Shown here one piece after another: positions 1-7,412 of a stretch of 64,000 bases of DNA. The notes beneath the pieces are model-generated. The model was not told the DNA's origin, ran no database searches, and was given only the letters and a program-made list of their open reading frames with translations. The DNA lies in contig JAXJVH010000005.1 in assembly GCA_036308645.1 (NCBI GenBank), positions 1 to 64,000 of the forward strand, read 5' to 3'. The position numbers and the translations under genes are program-made. This stretch comes from RUG11462 sp036308645 (lineage in GTDB: Bacteria; Bacillota; Clostridia; Oscillospirales; Acutalibacteraceae). The number at the start of each line of letters is the position of its first letter. The first letter of the stretch is position 1.

Positions 1-234
1 ATGTACAAGTGTTTCGCCGCTCCAAGCCATTGGTCTGGTAGAAAGTCTGCTTGCTAATATGTGACTGATATGCGGCTCGGTGCATCCGCCGTTGTTTGCC
101 TCAATATCGGTTTTTCTTATTGCTATTGCCTCGATATATTTTGCTAAATACCGTCCGTTTTTCAGTATTTCTTCTTTTCGTTCCGGCATTAAGTCGCATA
201 AACAGGCGGGTGACTTACTACGACTTGTACCAAG
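1..234 (-). pseudogene. ISLre2/UPF0236-type transposase remnant (partial, truncated)
   Basis: The minus strand reads an open frame from about 234 down past the window edge. It contains the stretch GCTEPHISHILASRLSTRP followed by MAWSGETL, which matches from memory the conserved GC-x(2-4)-H-VSH-x-LS-RLSSRPMGWS block of UPF0236/ISLre2 transposases. A stop codon lies at 235-237 and the several hundred N-terminal residues of such a transposase are not upstream, so this is a truncated 3' portion of the gene. Its C-terminus continues beyond position 1. It marks this end of the window as mobile or recombined DNA. The assignment rests on motif recognition only. Confidence 0.6.
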
Positions 235-314
235 TCAGTAAGGTCTGCCGCAGCCGTTCACAACAAAAATCAATCATATTTATTGTGAATAAAACGGAAA
301 GGAGCGACCACAAT

Positions 315-764
315 ATGAATGAAACACTTTACGATTTAGAGCAAAAACGAAGTGCCGTTGAACTTGATATACAGGCATTATATGAAACCTTGCAAAAGGA
401 ATTGGATGAACAAAAAAGATATGAGGGATTTTTATTTTCCCTCATATCTTTTTATTATAATGTTGTAATTTTGGTGATGAAATTCTTTATAATTTTTGCA
501 TTGAATACTTTATATGCAATACATGCACCTAAAACATTTAAAATTACATCATCAATATCACACGAACCTGTTAATAAAACAAATTGCAATATCTCAATAA
601 AGATAACCATTATTAACATTGTTATTATAAATTTTTTAAACGATTTATATTTATCAAATAATAGGGGTAAAAAGAATGCAAAAGGAACAAAGGCAACTAT
701 GTTTCCAAATACATTTGTTATTGTAGTTGTAATCGCAATATCTGAACTAATAAAAGCACCGTAA
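315..764 (+). CDS. small ORF of unknown function, probably only its first ~38 codons are genuine
   Basis: An ATG at 315 follows a good ribosome-binding site (aaaggag, about 297-303). The first 38 codons encode a charged, helical, coiled-coil-like peptide (MNETLYDLEQKRSAVELDI and onwards). The frame then runs straight through a strong bidirectional terminator hairpin at 413-453 and continues antisense to the vanZ-like gene to 764. That second part is hydrophobic and looks like an antisense shadow. The likely history is a small gene, perhaps from a mobile element, whose 3' end was cut at this junction. I recognise no family. The start is credible; the end is not. Confidence 0.35.
   Translation: MNETLYDLEQKRSAVELDIQALYETLQKELDEQKRYEGFLFSLISFYYNVVILVMKFFIIFALNTLYAIHAPKTFKITSSISHEPVNKTNCNISIKITIINIVIINFLNDLYLSNNRGKKNAKGTKATMFPNTFVIVVVIAISELIKAP
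413..453. terminator. bidirectional intrinsic terminator
   Basis: A stem of about 15 bp (aagatatgaggg pairs with ccctcatatctt) around an AT-rich loop, flanked by A-tract and T-tract. It sits directly after the stop codon of the minus-strand vanZ-like gene and overlaps the end of the short plus-strand ORF, so it can work in both directions. Confidence 0.8.
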
Positions 765-1156
765 AAATATTCATAAATTGTTCTGAAAGGAATTATATTA
801 AGTGAGTTTTTTATATAATAAGTAATTGTATCGGATTGCCATAAATTCACAAGCGAATAACCAACTCTACCAAAATACTTATCAAATAGAATTAAGGTTA
901 TTAACAAAAACGCATATAAAACAAAAAATATAAAAAATGTGGTCTTCATAATTTTATATGCAGTTTGTTTTGTGGTTGTTTTTGAAAACAGCAAACTACC
1001 GAAATATGTAAACACACACACAGCACCAAGCAAAATCAATCGGGTAATAGGTGGCATAACTATTCGTTGGTTTAACTCTGCAAACATATACAAAGCAAAA
1101 CATAAAACAGCAATTAAATAAAGAACAATAGCAGGTAAACGGACAATTTTTTTCAT
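455..1156 (-). CDS. VanZ-family membrane protein
   Basis: An integral membrane protein of 233 residues with about five to six hydrophobic segments (roughly residues 5-25, 35-55, 68-90, 145-168 and 175-195). The VanZ domain shows the typical N-I-I-P-F motif near the middle, the glycine/asparagine-rich NVFGNIVAFVPFAFFLPLLF helix and the later CDIDDVILNVLG segment. VanZ-family proteins have been linked to low-level teicoplanin or lipoglycopeptide resistance, but most homologues are uncharacterised. An in-frame upstream extension exists, but the start at 1156 is chosen because GGAGG lies 5 nt before it. The gene has its own promoter at 1357-1385 and a roughly 190-nt structured leader ending in an intrinsic terminator, which suggests inducible expression. 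It lies next to a transposase remnant, consistent with acquisition. Confidence 0.85.
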   Translation of the reverse strand: MKKIVRLPAIVLYLIAVLCFALYMFAELNQRIVMPPITRLILLGAVCVFTYFGSLLFSKTTTKQTAYKIMKTTFFIFFVLYAFLLITLILFDKYFGRVGYSLVNLWQSDTITYYIKNSLNIIPFRTIYEYFYGAFISSDIAITTTITNVFGNIVAFVPFAFFLPLLFDKYKSFKKFIITMLIMVIFIEILQFVLLTGSCDIDDVILNVLGACIAYKVFNAKIIKNFITKITTL

Positions 1157-1172
1157 AGTATTCCTCCATAAT

Positions 1173-1204
1173 AAAAAAGTGTGTGCAACCGAAATCACAC
1201 ACAC
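1173..1204 (-). terminator. leader terminator immediately upstream of the vanZ-like gene (candidate attenuator)
   Basis: On the minus strand a GUGUGUG/CACACAC stem (1179-1204) with a loop containing AUUUCGG is followed by six U (1173-1178). The U-tract ends only about 6 nt before the GGAGG ribosome-binding site (1163-1167) of the vanZ-like gene. A terminator placed between a promoter and its own gene usually means conditional readthrough. Confidence 0.7.
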
Positions 1205-1230
1205 CGAAAAATGCCTGACTCCGATTTGCT

Positions 1231-1350
1231 ACCACACAAAAAACTCTCACATTCAAAAATGGAAAAGTTGAGCAAGCATTTTTACCAAAGTAAAATGCCC
1301 ACTTTTGAATGCGAAAATACAAATATTCATTTTTGAGTTTTTTATGTGGT
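1231..1350 (-). promoter_or_regulatory. nested inverted repeats in the vanZ-like leader
   Basis: Outer arms 1231-1246 and 1335-1350 are complementary with one mismatch. A second pair (cattcaaaa and its complement) lies inside, and a central hairpin gcatttttac/gtaaaatgc occupies 1276-1298. On the minus strand this is the first 120 nt of the leader transcript. It could refold relative to the downstream terminator, or it could be a MITE-like palindrome. Confidence 0.55.
1253..1330 (-). CDS. candidate 25-codon leader peptide
   Basis: An ATG at 1330 opens 25 codons (beginning MNICIFAFKSGHF) and stops at 1253, inside the nested hairpins of the vanZ-like leader and after the mapped promoter. There is no clear Shine-Dalgarno sequence. 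It is listed because position and length fit a regulatory upstream ORF of the ribosome-stalling type. The coding claim is inference. Confidence 0.3.
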   Translation of the reverse strand: MNICIFAFKSGHFTLVKMLAQLFHF

Positions 1351-1356
1351 GTCATT

Positions 1357-1385
1357 ATTATATCACTTTTATAATAAAATGTAAA
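1357..1385 (-). promoter_or_regulatory. promoter of the vanZ-like gene
   Basis: On the minus strand TTTACA (1380-1385), a 17-nt spacer and TATAAT (1357-1362). Transcription would start near 1350, at the outer edge of the inverted repeats. Confidence 0.7.
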
Positions 1386-1397
1386 TACCTAAAAAAC

Positions 1398-2783
1398 TTA
1401 TTTAGACGCAGTTGGAAGAGCAAGCAACTTTCTTACTCTGGTTTGAATATGCTTTTCAACTGCTATAAGGCGTTCCTCAGGCAGATTGATGCTTGGGTGC
1501 CTTGTGAATTTAAAATCAATGAGTTTTCTGAGTTGATTTTTCTGCTTAGTTCCCATAACCTCAGCACAAATACTCTCGTATGATACACCGTATGGATTAG
1601 AACGGGTTTTAGCGTAGTTCTCTAAATCGGCAATATCAGAATCCATAGCATAATTGAAAAGCGACAGACCGTTATCAAAGATTGGCGCAGGGCCTATTAT
1701 CATTCCGTTTTTGTTATCCCTTAAAACGCCGAAGTTTCCAAAGTGTCGGTCTTCGTTATAAATCACTGCATCAAACACCAACATACTTTTTAAAAATTCG
1801 GCACAGTCTTCTCCCATATTTTGATAGTATTCAAGACACGCCTTGATTCCACCGCTTTTAACTATTCTTCCTATAGGAATAAATGATGTATCAATATCGG
1901 TAAAGATTTCACATTTTGATGCTAAAATACCTTTCCAGTTTTCCAAATCATACTCGACTGCATTTAGGCCCATCGCTTTTGCAATTTGGCAAGCGTAGTA
2001 TTCGGAATAAGGCTCGTTGCCTGAATTGGCAAAGCCCTCAGTACCGCCTTTATAAAGATAAATCCCATCATCCTCAATGAATCGCCATGCCTTACGAAGC
2101 ATACCTTGTGTTGTGAGTTCGGGTGAAGTAGTAAATGCTTGGTTAGCAGTTCCCACACCTGTATATGCTACCAAGGATAAAACCTCAGAGAAACGGTTTT
2201 CATAAAGGTTATATTCCTTGAATGTTCCATTAAAATCGGCAGGAACAACCCAATAACTATCGTTCAGAGAAAGACCTTTACATACATCAATAATACCTTT
2301 GGTGTTGTTAAGACTAAGACCAAGTGTCTTTAAAATCTCATCAACAAAGGCACGGTTCTTAGGAATAACTCTGCGTTCAAGCCATTTGATTATTCCGTCA
2401 TCGGTTAATTCCAAATCCAAAGGAAAAAGATACTTCTTATCTTCATTAACAGATAGAATATGTGATTTTAAACCTTCTAAGCCTTTTTCTTCAAGGTTGA
2501 AAGTTAGTATTTCATCATCATATAAACGAAGCGAATAACTGTTATTCATAGGTTCTCTCCTCTCCTCCAAAAGCATATTGACATCCTTGCCAAGAGCTCC
2601 GGAAATTTTTATAAGCATATCAAGCGATAAGTTTTGTGTTCCGCTTTCAATTCGGCAGATATTGGAGCGTTGAGTTCCGATTAAACTCGCAAGTTCTGCC
2701 TGCGACATTTGCTTTTCAAGTCTTGCTTCAGTGAGCTTAGAAATTATCCGTTGCCTTGAGCGTAAAACATTATCTTTGTTCAC
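1398..2783 (-). CDS. XRE-family HTH fused to HipA-like kinase
   Basis: A single chain of 461 residues. Residues about 14-70 form a Cro/C1-type helix-turn-helix (MSQAELASLIGTQRSNICRI). The rest resembles HipA-family serine/threonine kinases: the catalytic motif DRHFGNFG begins at residue 345 and the metal-binding FDNG is near 369-372. In classical hipBA systems the DNA-binding antitoxin HipB and the kinase HipA are separate. Here both are fused, so the kinase may sense something and control its own promoter rather than act as a free toxin. The second part starts at an internal MNNSYS that in related genomes can, as I recall, be a separate ORF. The start at 2783 follows AAGGAGG. The promoter carries tandem 25-bp repeats and a palindrome, which suggests autoregulation. 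The target of the kinase is unknown. Confidence 0.8.
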   Translation of the reverse strand: MNKDNVLRSRQRIISKLTEARLEKQMSQAELASLIGTQRSNICRIESGTQNLSLDMLIKISGALGKDVNMLLEERREPMNNSYSLRLYDDEILTFNLEEKGLEGLKSHILSVNEDKKYLFPLDLELTDDGIIKWLERRVIPKNRAFVDEILKTLGLSLNNTKGIIDVCKGLSLNDSYWVVPADFNGTFKEYNLYENRFSEVLSLVAYTGVGTANQAFTTSPELTTQGMLRKAWRFIEDDGIYLYKGGTEGFANSGNEPYSEYYACQIAKAMGLNAVEYDLENWKGILASKCEIFTDIDTSFIPIGRIVKSGGIKACLEYYQNMGEDCAEFLKSMLVFDAVIYNEDRHFGNFGVLRDNKNGMIIGPAPIFDNGLSLFNYAMDSDIADLENYAKTRSNPYGVSYESICAEVMGTKQKNQLRKLIDFKFTRHPSINLPEERLIAVEKHIQTRVRKLLALPTASK

Positions 2784-2802
2784 AATATCTCCCTCCTTAA
2801 AA

Positions 2803-2852
2803 TAATATACGTAATTTCTATATCAATTAATATGCGTAATTTCTATATCAAT
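2803..2852 (-). repeat. two abutting 25-bp direct repeats in the HTH-HipA leader
   Basis: Positions 2803-2827 and 2828-2852 are identical except for one base (taatatacgtaatttctata versus taatatgcgtaatttctata, each followed by tcaat). They lie between the -10 box and the ribosome-binding site of the HTH-HipA gene and are good candidates for operator sites of its own HTH. Confidence 0.75.
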
Positions 2853-2881
2853 ATGTTATCATATTTGATAACATATGTCAA
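2853..2881 (-). promoter_or_regulatory. promoter with overlapping 22-bp palindrome for the HTH-HipA gene
   Basis: On the minus strand TTGACA (2876-2881), a 17-nt spacer and TAACAT (2853-2858). The spacer and -10 box are covered by the perfect inverted repeat atgttatca-tatt-tgataacat (2853-2874), so binding there would block RNA polymerase. Confidence 0.75.
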
Positions 2882-2894
2882 GTGTATTCATTTG

Positions 2895-2939
2895 AAAAAC
2901 CGCTCCCTTTAATGTTTTTGGCATAAAGGAAGCGGTTTT
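2895..2939 (-). terminator. terminator of the ATP synthase operon
   Basis: The aaaccgctcccttta / taaaggaagcggtttt inverted repeat directly follows the atpC stop codon on the minus strand, with a T-tract after the stem. Confidence 0.85.
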
Positions 2940-2940
2940 G

Positions 2941-3354
2941 TTACTTGGTTCTATACTTTTGTATTAATTCCAAACGGTGAGTTGCTCGCGCCAGAGAAGC
3001 CACCGAATGTTCATGCTCACGAAATGTTTGATGATGTCTTAACTCTTCTTTTGCACGTTCAAGCGCTTCTTTTGCACGTTCAGGATCAATATCTTCGGGT
3101 TTTTCGGCGCTCAATACCACAACAGTTACCTCGCCGTCGATAATCTCCATAAATCCGTCGCCGACAAATCCGTGGATTTCCTCACCTTCGGCGGTTTTTA
3201 TATTAATCTCGCCCGAAGCGATAACCGCGGCGGTATTTTCATGGTCTGCCAAAATACCTATACTGCCGTCGTCAATCGGCACAACAAGAGAAAAACAATC
3301 GCCCTCAAAAAACACCTTGTCGCTTGCCACAACTTTAAGATAAAAAGGTTTCAT
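2941..3354 (-). CDS. atpC: F1 ATP synthase epsilon subunit
   Basis: This 137-residue protein is a rotor-stalk subunit of the F1 sector that binds gamma and couples and regulates rotation. The N-terminal beta-sandwich is recognisable (residues 1-85, including LVVPIDDGSIGILADHEN), followed by a helical C-terminal hairpin (about 90-135, rich in E, R and K). Length is normal for the family. It is the last gene of the operon, 11 nt after atpD, and is followed by an intrinsic terminator. Confidence 0.96.
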   Translation of the reverse strand: MKPFYLKVVASDKVFFEGDCFSLVVPIDDGSIGILADHENTAAVIASGEINIKTAEGEEIHGFVGDGFMEIIDGEVTVVVLSAEKPEDIDPERAKEALERAKEELRHHQTFREHEHSVASLARATHRLELIQKYRTK

Positions 3355-3365
3355 AATCTTTCCCT

Positions 3366-4760
3366 CTAATGTTTCTTTTTAGCGTTTTCAAGCACTTCGT
3401 CGATTGTTCCGCAGAGGAAAAATGCCGATTCGGGAATATCGTCAAGTTCGCCGTCGATAATCATTTTAAAACCTCTTATAGTTTCTTTAAGCGGAACATA
3501 AGCGCCCTCTCTACCGTTAAAAGCAGAGGCAACAAACAAAGGCTGGGATAAGAATTTCTGAATTTTTCTTGCTCGCATAACCACGAGTTTATCTTCTTCC
3601 GACAATTCTTCCATACCCAAAATTGCGATAATATCCTGCAATTCCTTATATTTCTGCAAATGCTCCTCTACCTTGCGGGCAGTATAATAATGCTCTTTAC
3701 CTACAATGTCCTCCTCAAGAATTCTTGAAGATGATTCAAGCGGATCAACCGCAGGATAAATACCTTGCGCAACAATTTTACGCGATAATACGGTAGTAGC
3801 GTCAAGATGCGCAAAGGTTGTAGCAGGCGCAGGGTCGGTAAGGTCGTCGGCAGGCACATAAACCGCCTGAACAGATGTAATAGAACCTTCTTTTGTAGAG
3901 GCGATTCTCTCCTGTAATTCGCCGAGTTCTGTAGCCAAAGTAGGCTGATAACCAACCGCAGACGGCATTCTGCCCAAAAGCGCAGAAACCTCTGAACCTG
4001 CCTGAACAAAACGGAAAATATTATCAATAAACAACAGAACGTCCTGATGCTCGGCGTCTCTGAAATATTCTGCCATGGTAAGACCTGTTTCGGCAACACG
4101 CATACGAGATCCCGGAGGCTCGTTCATCTGACCGAATACAAGCGCTGTTTTATCAATAACGCCCGATTCTTTCATCTCGCACCAAAGGTCGTTACCCTCT
4201 CTCGAACGCTCGCCGACGCCGGTAAATATGGAATATCCGCCATGCTCGGTTGCAATATTTCTTATAAGTTCCTGAATAAGAACGGTTTTTCCAACGCCTG
4301 CGCCGCCGAAAAGACCGATTTTACCGCCTTTTGCATAAGGAGTTAAAAGGTCTATAACCTTAATACCCGTTTCCAGAATTTCAACTTTCGGATTTTGCTC
4401 GGCAAACGATGGCGGATCTCGGTGAATACACCATTTTTCTTCACCGCTTAAATCCTCTCCGCCGTCAAGAGTTTGTCCCGTTACATTAAAAAGTCTGCCT
4501 AAAGTTTTTTTGCCTACGGGAACGCGAATTCCGTCGCCTGTCGCCGTAACCGACATACCTTTATAAAGACCGTCGGAAGATGAAAGCATAATGCAGCGAA
4601 CGGTATTTTTACCGAGATGCTTTGAAACTTCCATAGTACACTCCTTACCGTCGTTTACAACGATAAGAGCGTCCTTTATCTTCGGCAAACAGCCGCTTTC
4701 AAATTCAACGTCAACAACAGGACCGCTGACAGTTACAATTTTACCAATATTATTCATCAT
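3366..4760 (-). CDS. atpD: F1 ATP synthase beta subunit (catalytic)
   Basis: The catalytic nucleotide-binding subunit of F1, 464 residues. The Walker A loop GGAGVGKT is at residues 152-159, followed by the conserved GVGERSREGNDLW and ALVFGQMNEPPGSR segments and the later SALLGRMPSAVGYQPTLA block. All look intact. The start overlaps the end of atpG by 11 nt, indicating translational coupling. Length is typical (460-470). Nothing suggests degeneration, so the enzyme should be active despite the unusual alpha subunit in the same operon. Confidence 0.98.
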   Translation of the reverse strand: MMNNIGKIVTVSGPVVDVEFESGCLPKIKDALIVVNDGKECTMEVSKHLGKNTVRCIMLSSSDGLYKGMSVTATGDGIRVPVGKKTLGRLFNVTGQTLDGGEDLSGEEKWCIHRDPPSFAEQNPKVEILETGIKVIDLLTPYAKGGKIGLFGGAGVGKTVLIQELIRNIATEHGGYSIFTGVGERSREGNDLWCEMKESGVIDKTALVFGQMNEPPGSRMRVAETGLTMAEYFRDAEHQDVLLFIDNIFRFVQAGSEVSALLGRMPSAVGYQPTLATELGELQERIASTKEGSITSVQAVYVPADDLTDPAPATTFAHLDATTVLSRKIVAQGIYPAVDPLESSSRILEEDIVGKEHYYTARKVEEHLQKYKELQDIIAILGMEELSEEDKLVVMRARKIQKFLSQPLFVASAFNGREGAYVPLKETIRGFKMIIDGELDDIPESAFFLCGTIDEVLENAKKKH

Positions 4761-5637
4761 GCTCTCCTTTCAGCGCATTCGCACCGCTGACTATCTCGGT
4801 AATTTCCTGCGTGATAGCCGCCTGACGAGCGCGATTGTATTCAGTATTAAGCTCTTTTATCATTTCCTTTGCGGCGTCGGTTGCGTTGTTCATAGCCATC
4901 ATTCTCGCATTATTCTCGGTACAAAACGCTTCCACAAGCGCACCGTAAATAAAGCCGCTTAAATAACTCGGAACAATTTGATTAATAACCGATTTGGAAT
5001 CGGGATAAAACTCAATATGAGGTTTTTTTATGTCTTTATCAAGTTCGTCTATTTCAAGCGGAAGCAGTTTTTCCATTTCTACGCTTGACTGACCGTGGTC
5101 GTCCATCTTTGTATAGATAACGTAAACCTCGTCAACTTTTTTCTCGGCAAAATACTCCAGCAAACGCTCGGCAATGGCTCTTGCACGATTTACGCTCGGA
5201 TTTTGCGCGGTATAATGAAACATCTCGTCAATGCTTATATTTTTCTTATGAAAATAATTTCTTCCGACTTCGCCTACAACGCAAAGCAGATTTGTATTAT
5301 CATTTTCAATCTTTTTTTCGGCAAGTTTTATAATATTATAGTTATATGCGCTCGCCAAACCTTTATCGGCAGTAATAACAAGATAGCCCTCTGTTCGCTC
5401 TTTTGGCGAAAGATACTCACGTTTATCAAAATATCTGTTTGACAACTCTTTGTCGTCAATGCTCAAAATCATTTTGGCAAGCGTTGTTTTAAGAGTTTCA
5501 AAAAAAGGCTTTGTTTTTTCCAAAGAGCGTCTTGCCTTTTTTACCTTTGCAGAAGAAATCATATACATGGCATTAGTGATTTTCATTGTGTTCTTAATGC
5601 CGTTAATTCTGCTTAAAATCTCCCTTGAATTGGTCAT
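4750..5637 (-). CDS. atpG: F1 ATP synthase gamma subunit
   Basis: The central rotor shaft of F1, 295 residues. The N-terminal helix contains the conserved I-x-S-I/R-x-x-I-K-N-T-x-K-I-T pattern (here LSRINGIKNTMKITNAM) and the C-terminal helix contains the MxNATDAAKEMI / RQAAITQEITEIVSGANAL motif. Both helices form the coiled coil inserted in the alpha3beta3 ring. The start codon overlaps the atpA stop (ATGA), and the gene end overlaps the atpD start. Confidence 0.97.
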   Translation of the reverse strand: MTNSREILSRINGIKNTMKITNAMYMISSAKVKKARRSLEKTKPFFETLKTTLAKMILSIDDKELSNRYFDKREYLSPKERTEGYLVITADKGLASAYNYNIIKLAEKKIENDNTNLLCVVGEVGRNYFHKKNISIDEMFHYTAQNPSVNRARAIAERLLEYFAEKKVDEVYVIYTKMDDHGQSSVEMEKLLPLEIDELDKDIKKPHIEFYPDSKSVINQIVPSYLSGFIYGALVEAFCTENNARMMAMNNATDAAKEMIKELNTEYNRARQAAITQEITEIVSGANALKGEHDE

Positions 5638-7412
5638 ACGACATTCCTGCCTTTGTAATCCGAAGCGGTTGCCGTAATGATACTTACAATTTCGGGTGTA
5701 AGTGTTTTTTCAAGGTTTATTTTTTGTTCAATTTCAGGGTGGCTGTTACGGATAAATTTAAGAAATCCTTCCATAAAAGGTTTGATTTCAGACGGTTTTA
5801 TATCCATTAACAGTTTATTGGTCGCAACAACCAAACTGACAACCTGCTCCCAAAGCGCCAAAGGACTGCAAAGCGGCTGCTTTAAAATCTCCATAAGTCC
5901 TTTACCGTAAGTCAACTGCTCTTTGGTATCATCGTCAAGGTCGGAACTAAACTGTGAAAACGCTTCGATTTCTCTGTACTGCGCCAAATCAATTCGAAGA
6001 GAACCTGCGGCTTTTTTCATAGCCTTAGTCTGCGCTGCACCGCCAACACGAGATACCGAAAGACCTACGTTTACGGCAGGGCGCATACCCGAGAAGAAAA
6101 GGTCGCTTTCAAGGAAAATCTGACCGTCGGTAATTGAAATTACATTGGTAGGAATATATGCTGAAACATCGCCCGCCTGCGTTTCGATAACAGGTAAAGC
6201 GGTAATCGAACCGCCGCCTAATTCCTCGCAAAGTTTACTTGAACGCTCAAGCAATCTTGAATGAAGATAAAAAACATCGCCCGGATAAGCCTCACGTCCC
6301 GGTGAACGTCCGAGCAAAAGCGATAACGCTCTGTACGCTACGGCGTGTTTTGACAAATCATCATAAACTATTAAAACATCTTTGCCTTTATACATAAAGT
6401 ATTCAGCCATTGCAGTAGCCGCATAAGGCGAAATATACTGTAAAGACGAAGGCTCGGACGCAGTAGAACACATAATAATCGTATAGTCCATAGCGTCGTG
6501 TTTTTGCAAAGTATTAACGATTTTTGCAACGCTTGACGCTTTCTGACCGATGGCATTGTAAATACAAATAACGTCTTTACCCTTTTGGTTTAAGATGGTA
6601 TCTATGGCGATTGAGGTTTTGCCTGTCTGACGGTCGCCGATAATAAGTTCTCGCTGGCCTTTACCGATAGGAAACATTGAATCAATAGCCAAAATGCCTG
6701 TTTCAAGCGGCTCGCTTACCGATTTTCTCTGCGGAATACTCGGGGCTTCACATTCAACAGGTCTGTAATCATCGCTGTCAATCTCGCCGAGACCGTCTAT
6801 AGGCTCGCCCAAAGCGTTTACAATTCTTCCGATAAAATTCTCTCCTACCGGAACGCCTGCGGTTTTCTTTGTACGTACAACTCGGTCACCCTCATTTACT
6901 TCAGTATCGCTGCCGAACAGAATACAACCGACTTTATTACGCTCGATATTCTGTATCATACCCTTAATTCCGCTTTCAAAGACGACAATCTCGCCGTAAG
7001 CGACGTTTTCAAGTCCGTTTACGGTTGCAACACCGTCGCCGACCGATAAAACGGTACCTGTTTCTTCGGCGATAGCCTGCGGTTCCCATTCGTCAATAGC
7101 GGTTTTAAGCAAAGGAATAATATTTTTTTCATCAGCCGCCGAAACCTGTTTAAGTTTCTTTTTAAGCTGATTTAATCTTCCCTGCAAACTCCAATCATAA
7201 ATAGCGTCAAGATTCCAATTATAAGTAGCCTTTCCGACTTCAATACGAAATCCGTCTTTAACGCTTTCATCTTTCTCAAAAGATAAAATAATTGCAGATT
7301 TATATTTATCCTCTAAAAAACTTTTAATGCTTGCAAGTTGCTTTTCATCAGGTTCTGCAAAACTTTTAATAACGGCGTTTACTTCAACTTTTCTGATCTC
7401 ATTATCAATCAT
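5634..7412 (-). CDS. atpA: ATP synthase delta(C-terminal domain)-alpha fusion
   Basis: Residues from about 95 on form a normal F1 alpha subunit: GTVLSVGDGVATVNGL, Walker A GDRQTGKT at 259-266, and the SVSRVGGAAQTKAMKK region. The first ~90 residues instead match the C-terminal domain of delta/OSCP: KQLASIKSFLEDKY, KDESVKDGFRIEVG and IYDWSLQGRLNQLKKKL align with the E. coli delta pattern (E-Q-Q-L..., D-x-S-V-x-x-G-x-x-I-x-x-G, ...D-G-S-V-R-G-R-L). No separate atpH exists between atpF and atpA, which overlap by 8 nt. The start has a strong ribosome-binding site (GGGGAG, 6 nt before ATG), and there is no plausible internal start for a free alpha. The N-terminal six-helix domain of delta is absent. 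With three alpha per F1, three delta-like domains would be present. Length 592 against about 505 for alpha alone. Confidence 0.93.
   Translation of the reverse strand: MIDNEIRKVEVNAVIKSFAEPDEKQLASIKSFLEDKYKSAIILSFEKDESVKDGFRIEVGKATYNWNLDAIYDWSLQGRLNQLKKKLKQVSAADEKNIIPLLKTAIDEWEPQAIAEETGTVLSVGDGVATVNGLENVAYGEIVVFESGIKGMIQNIERNKVGCILFGSDTEVNEGDRVVRTKKTAGVPVGENFIGRIVNALGEPIDGLGEIDSDDYRPVECEAPSIPQRKSVSEPLETGILAIDSMFPIGKGQRELIIGDRQTGKTSIAIDTILNQKGKDVICIYNAIGQKASSVAKIVNTLQKHDAMDYTIIMCSTASEPSSLQYISPYAATAMAEYFMYKGKDVLIVYDDLSKHAVAYRALSLLLGRSPGREAYPGDVFYLHSRLLERSSKLCEELGGGSITALPVIETQAGDVSAYIPTNVISITDGQIFLESDLFFSGMRPAVNVGLSVSRVGGAAQTKAMKKAAGSLRIDLAQYREIEAFSQFSSDLDDDTKEQLTYGKGLMEILKQPLCSPLALWEQVVSLVVATNKLLMDIKPSEIKPFMEGFLKFIRNSHPEIEQKINLEKTLTPEIVSIITATASDYKGRNVV

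Noticed and set aside
96..764. 222-codon open frame on the plus strand across the left end
   Set aside because: It crosses the antisense of the transposase remnant, a strong terminator hairpin and the antisense of the VanZ gene. Only the part from the ATG at 315 has an RBS, and that is listed at low confidence.
996..1355. 119-codon frame on the minus strand overlapping the VanZ leader
   Set aside because: Its ATG lies upstream of the predicted transcription start, it runs through the leader terminator and overlaps the VanZ gene in another frame, and it resembles no protein.
3701..4099. 132-codon frame inside atpD
   Set aside because: Alternative-frame shadow of a highly conserved gene, no RBS or family match.
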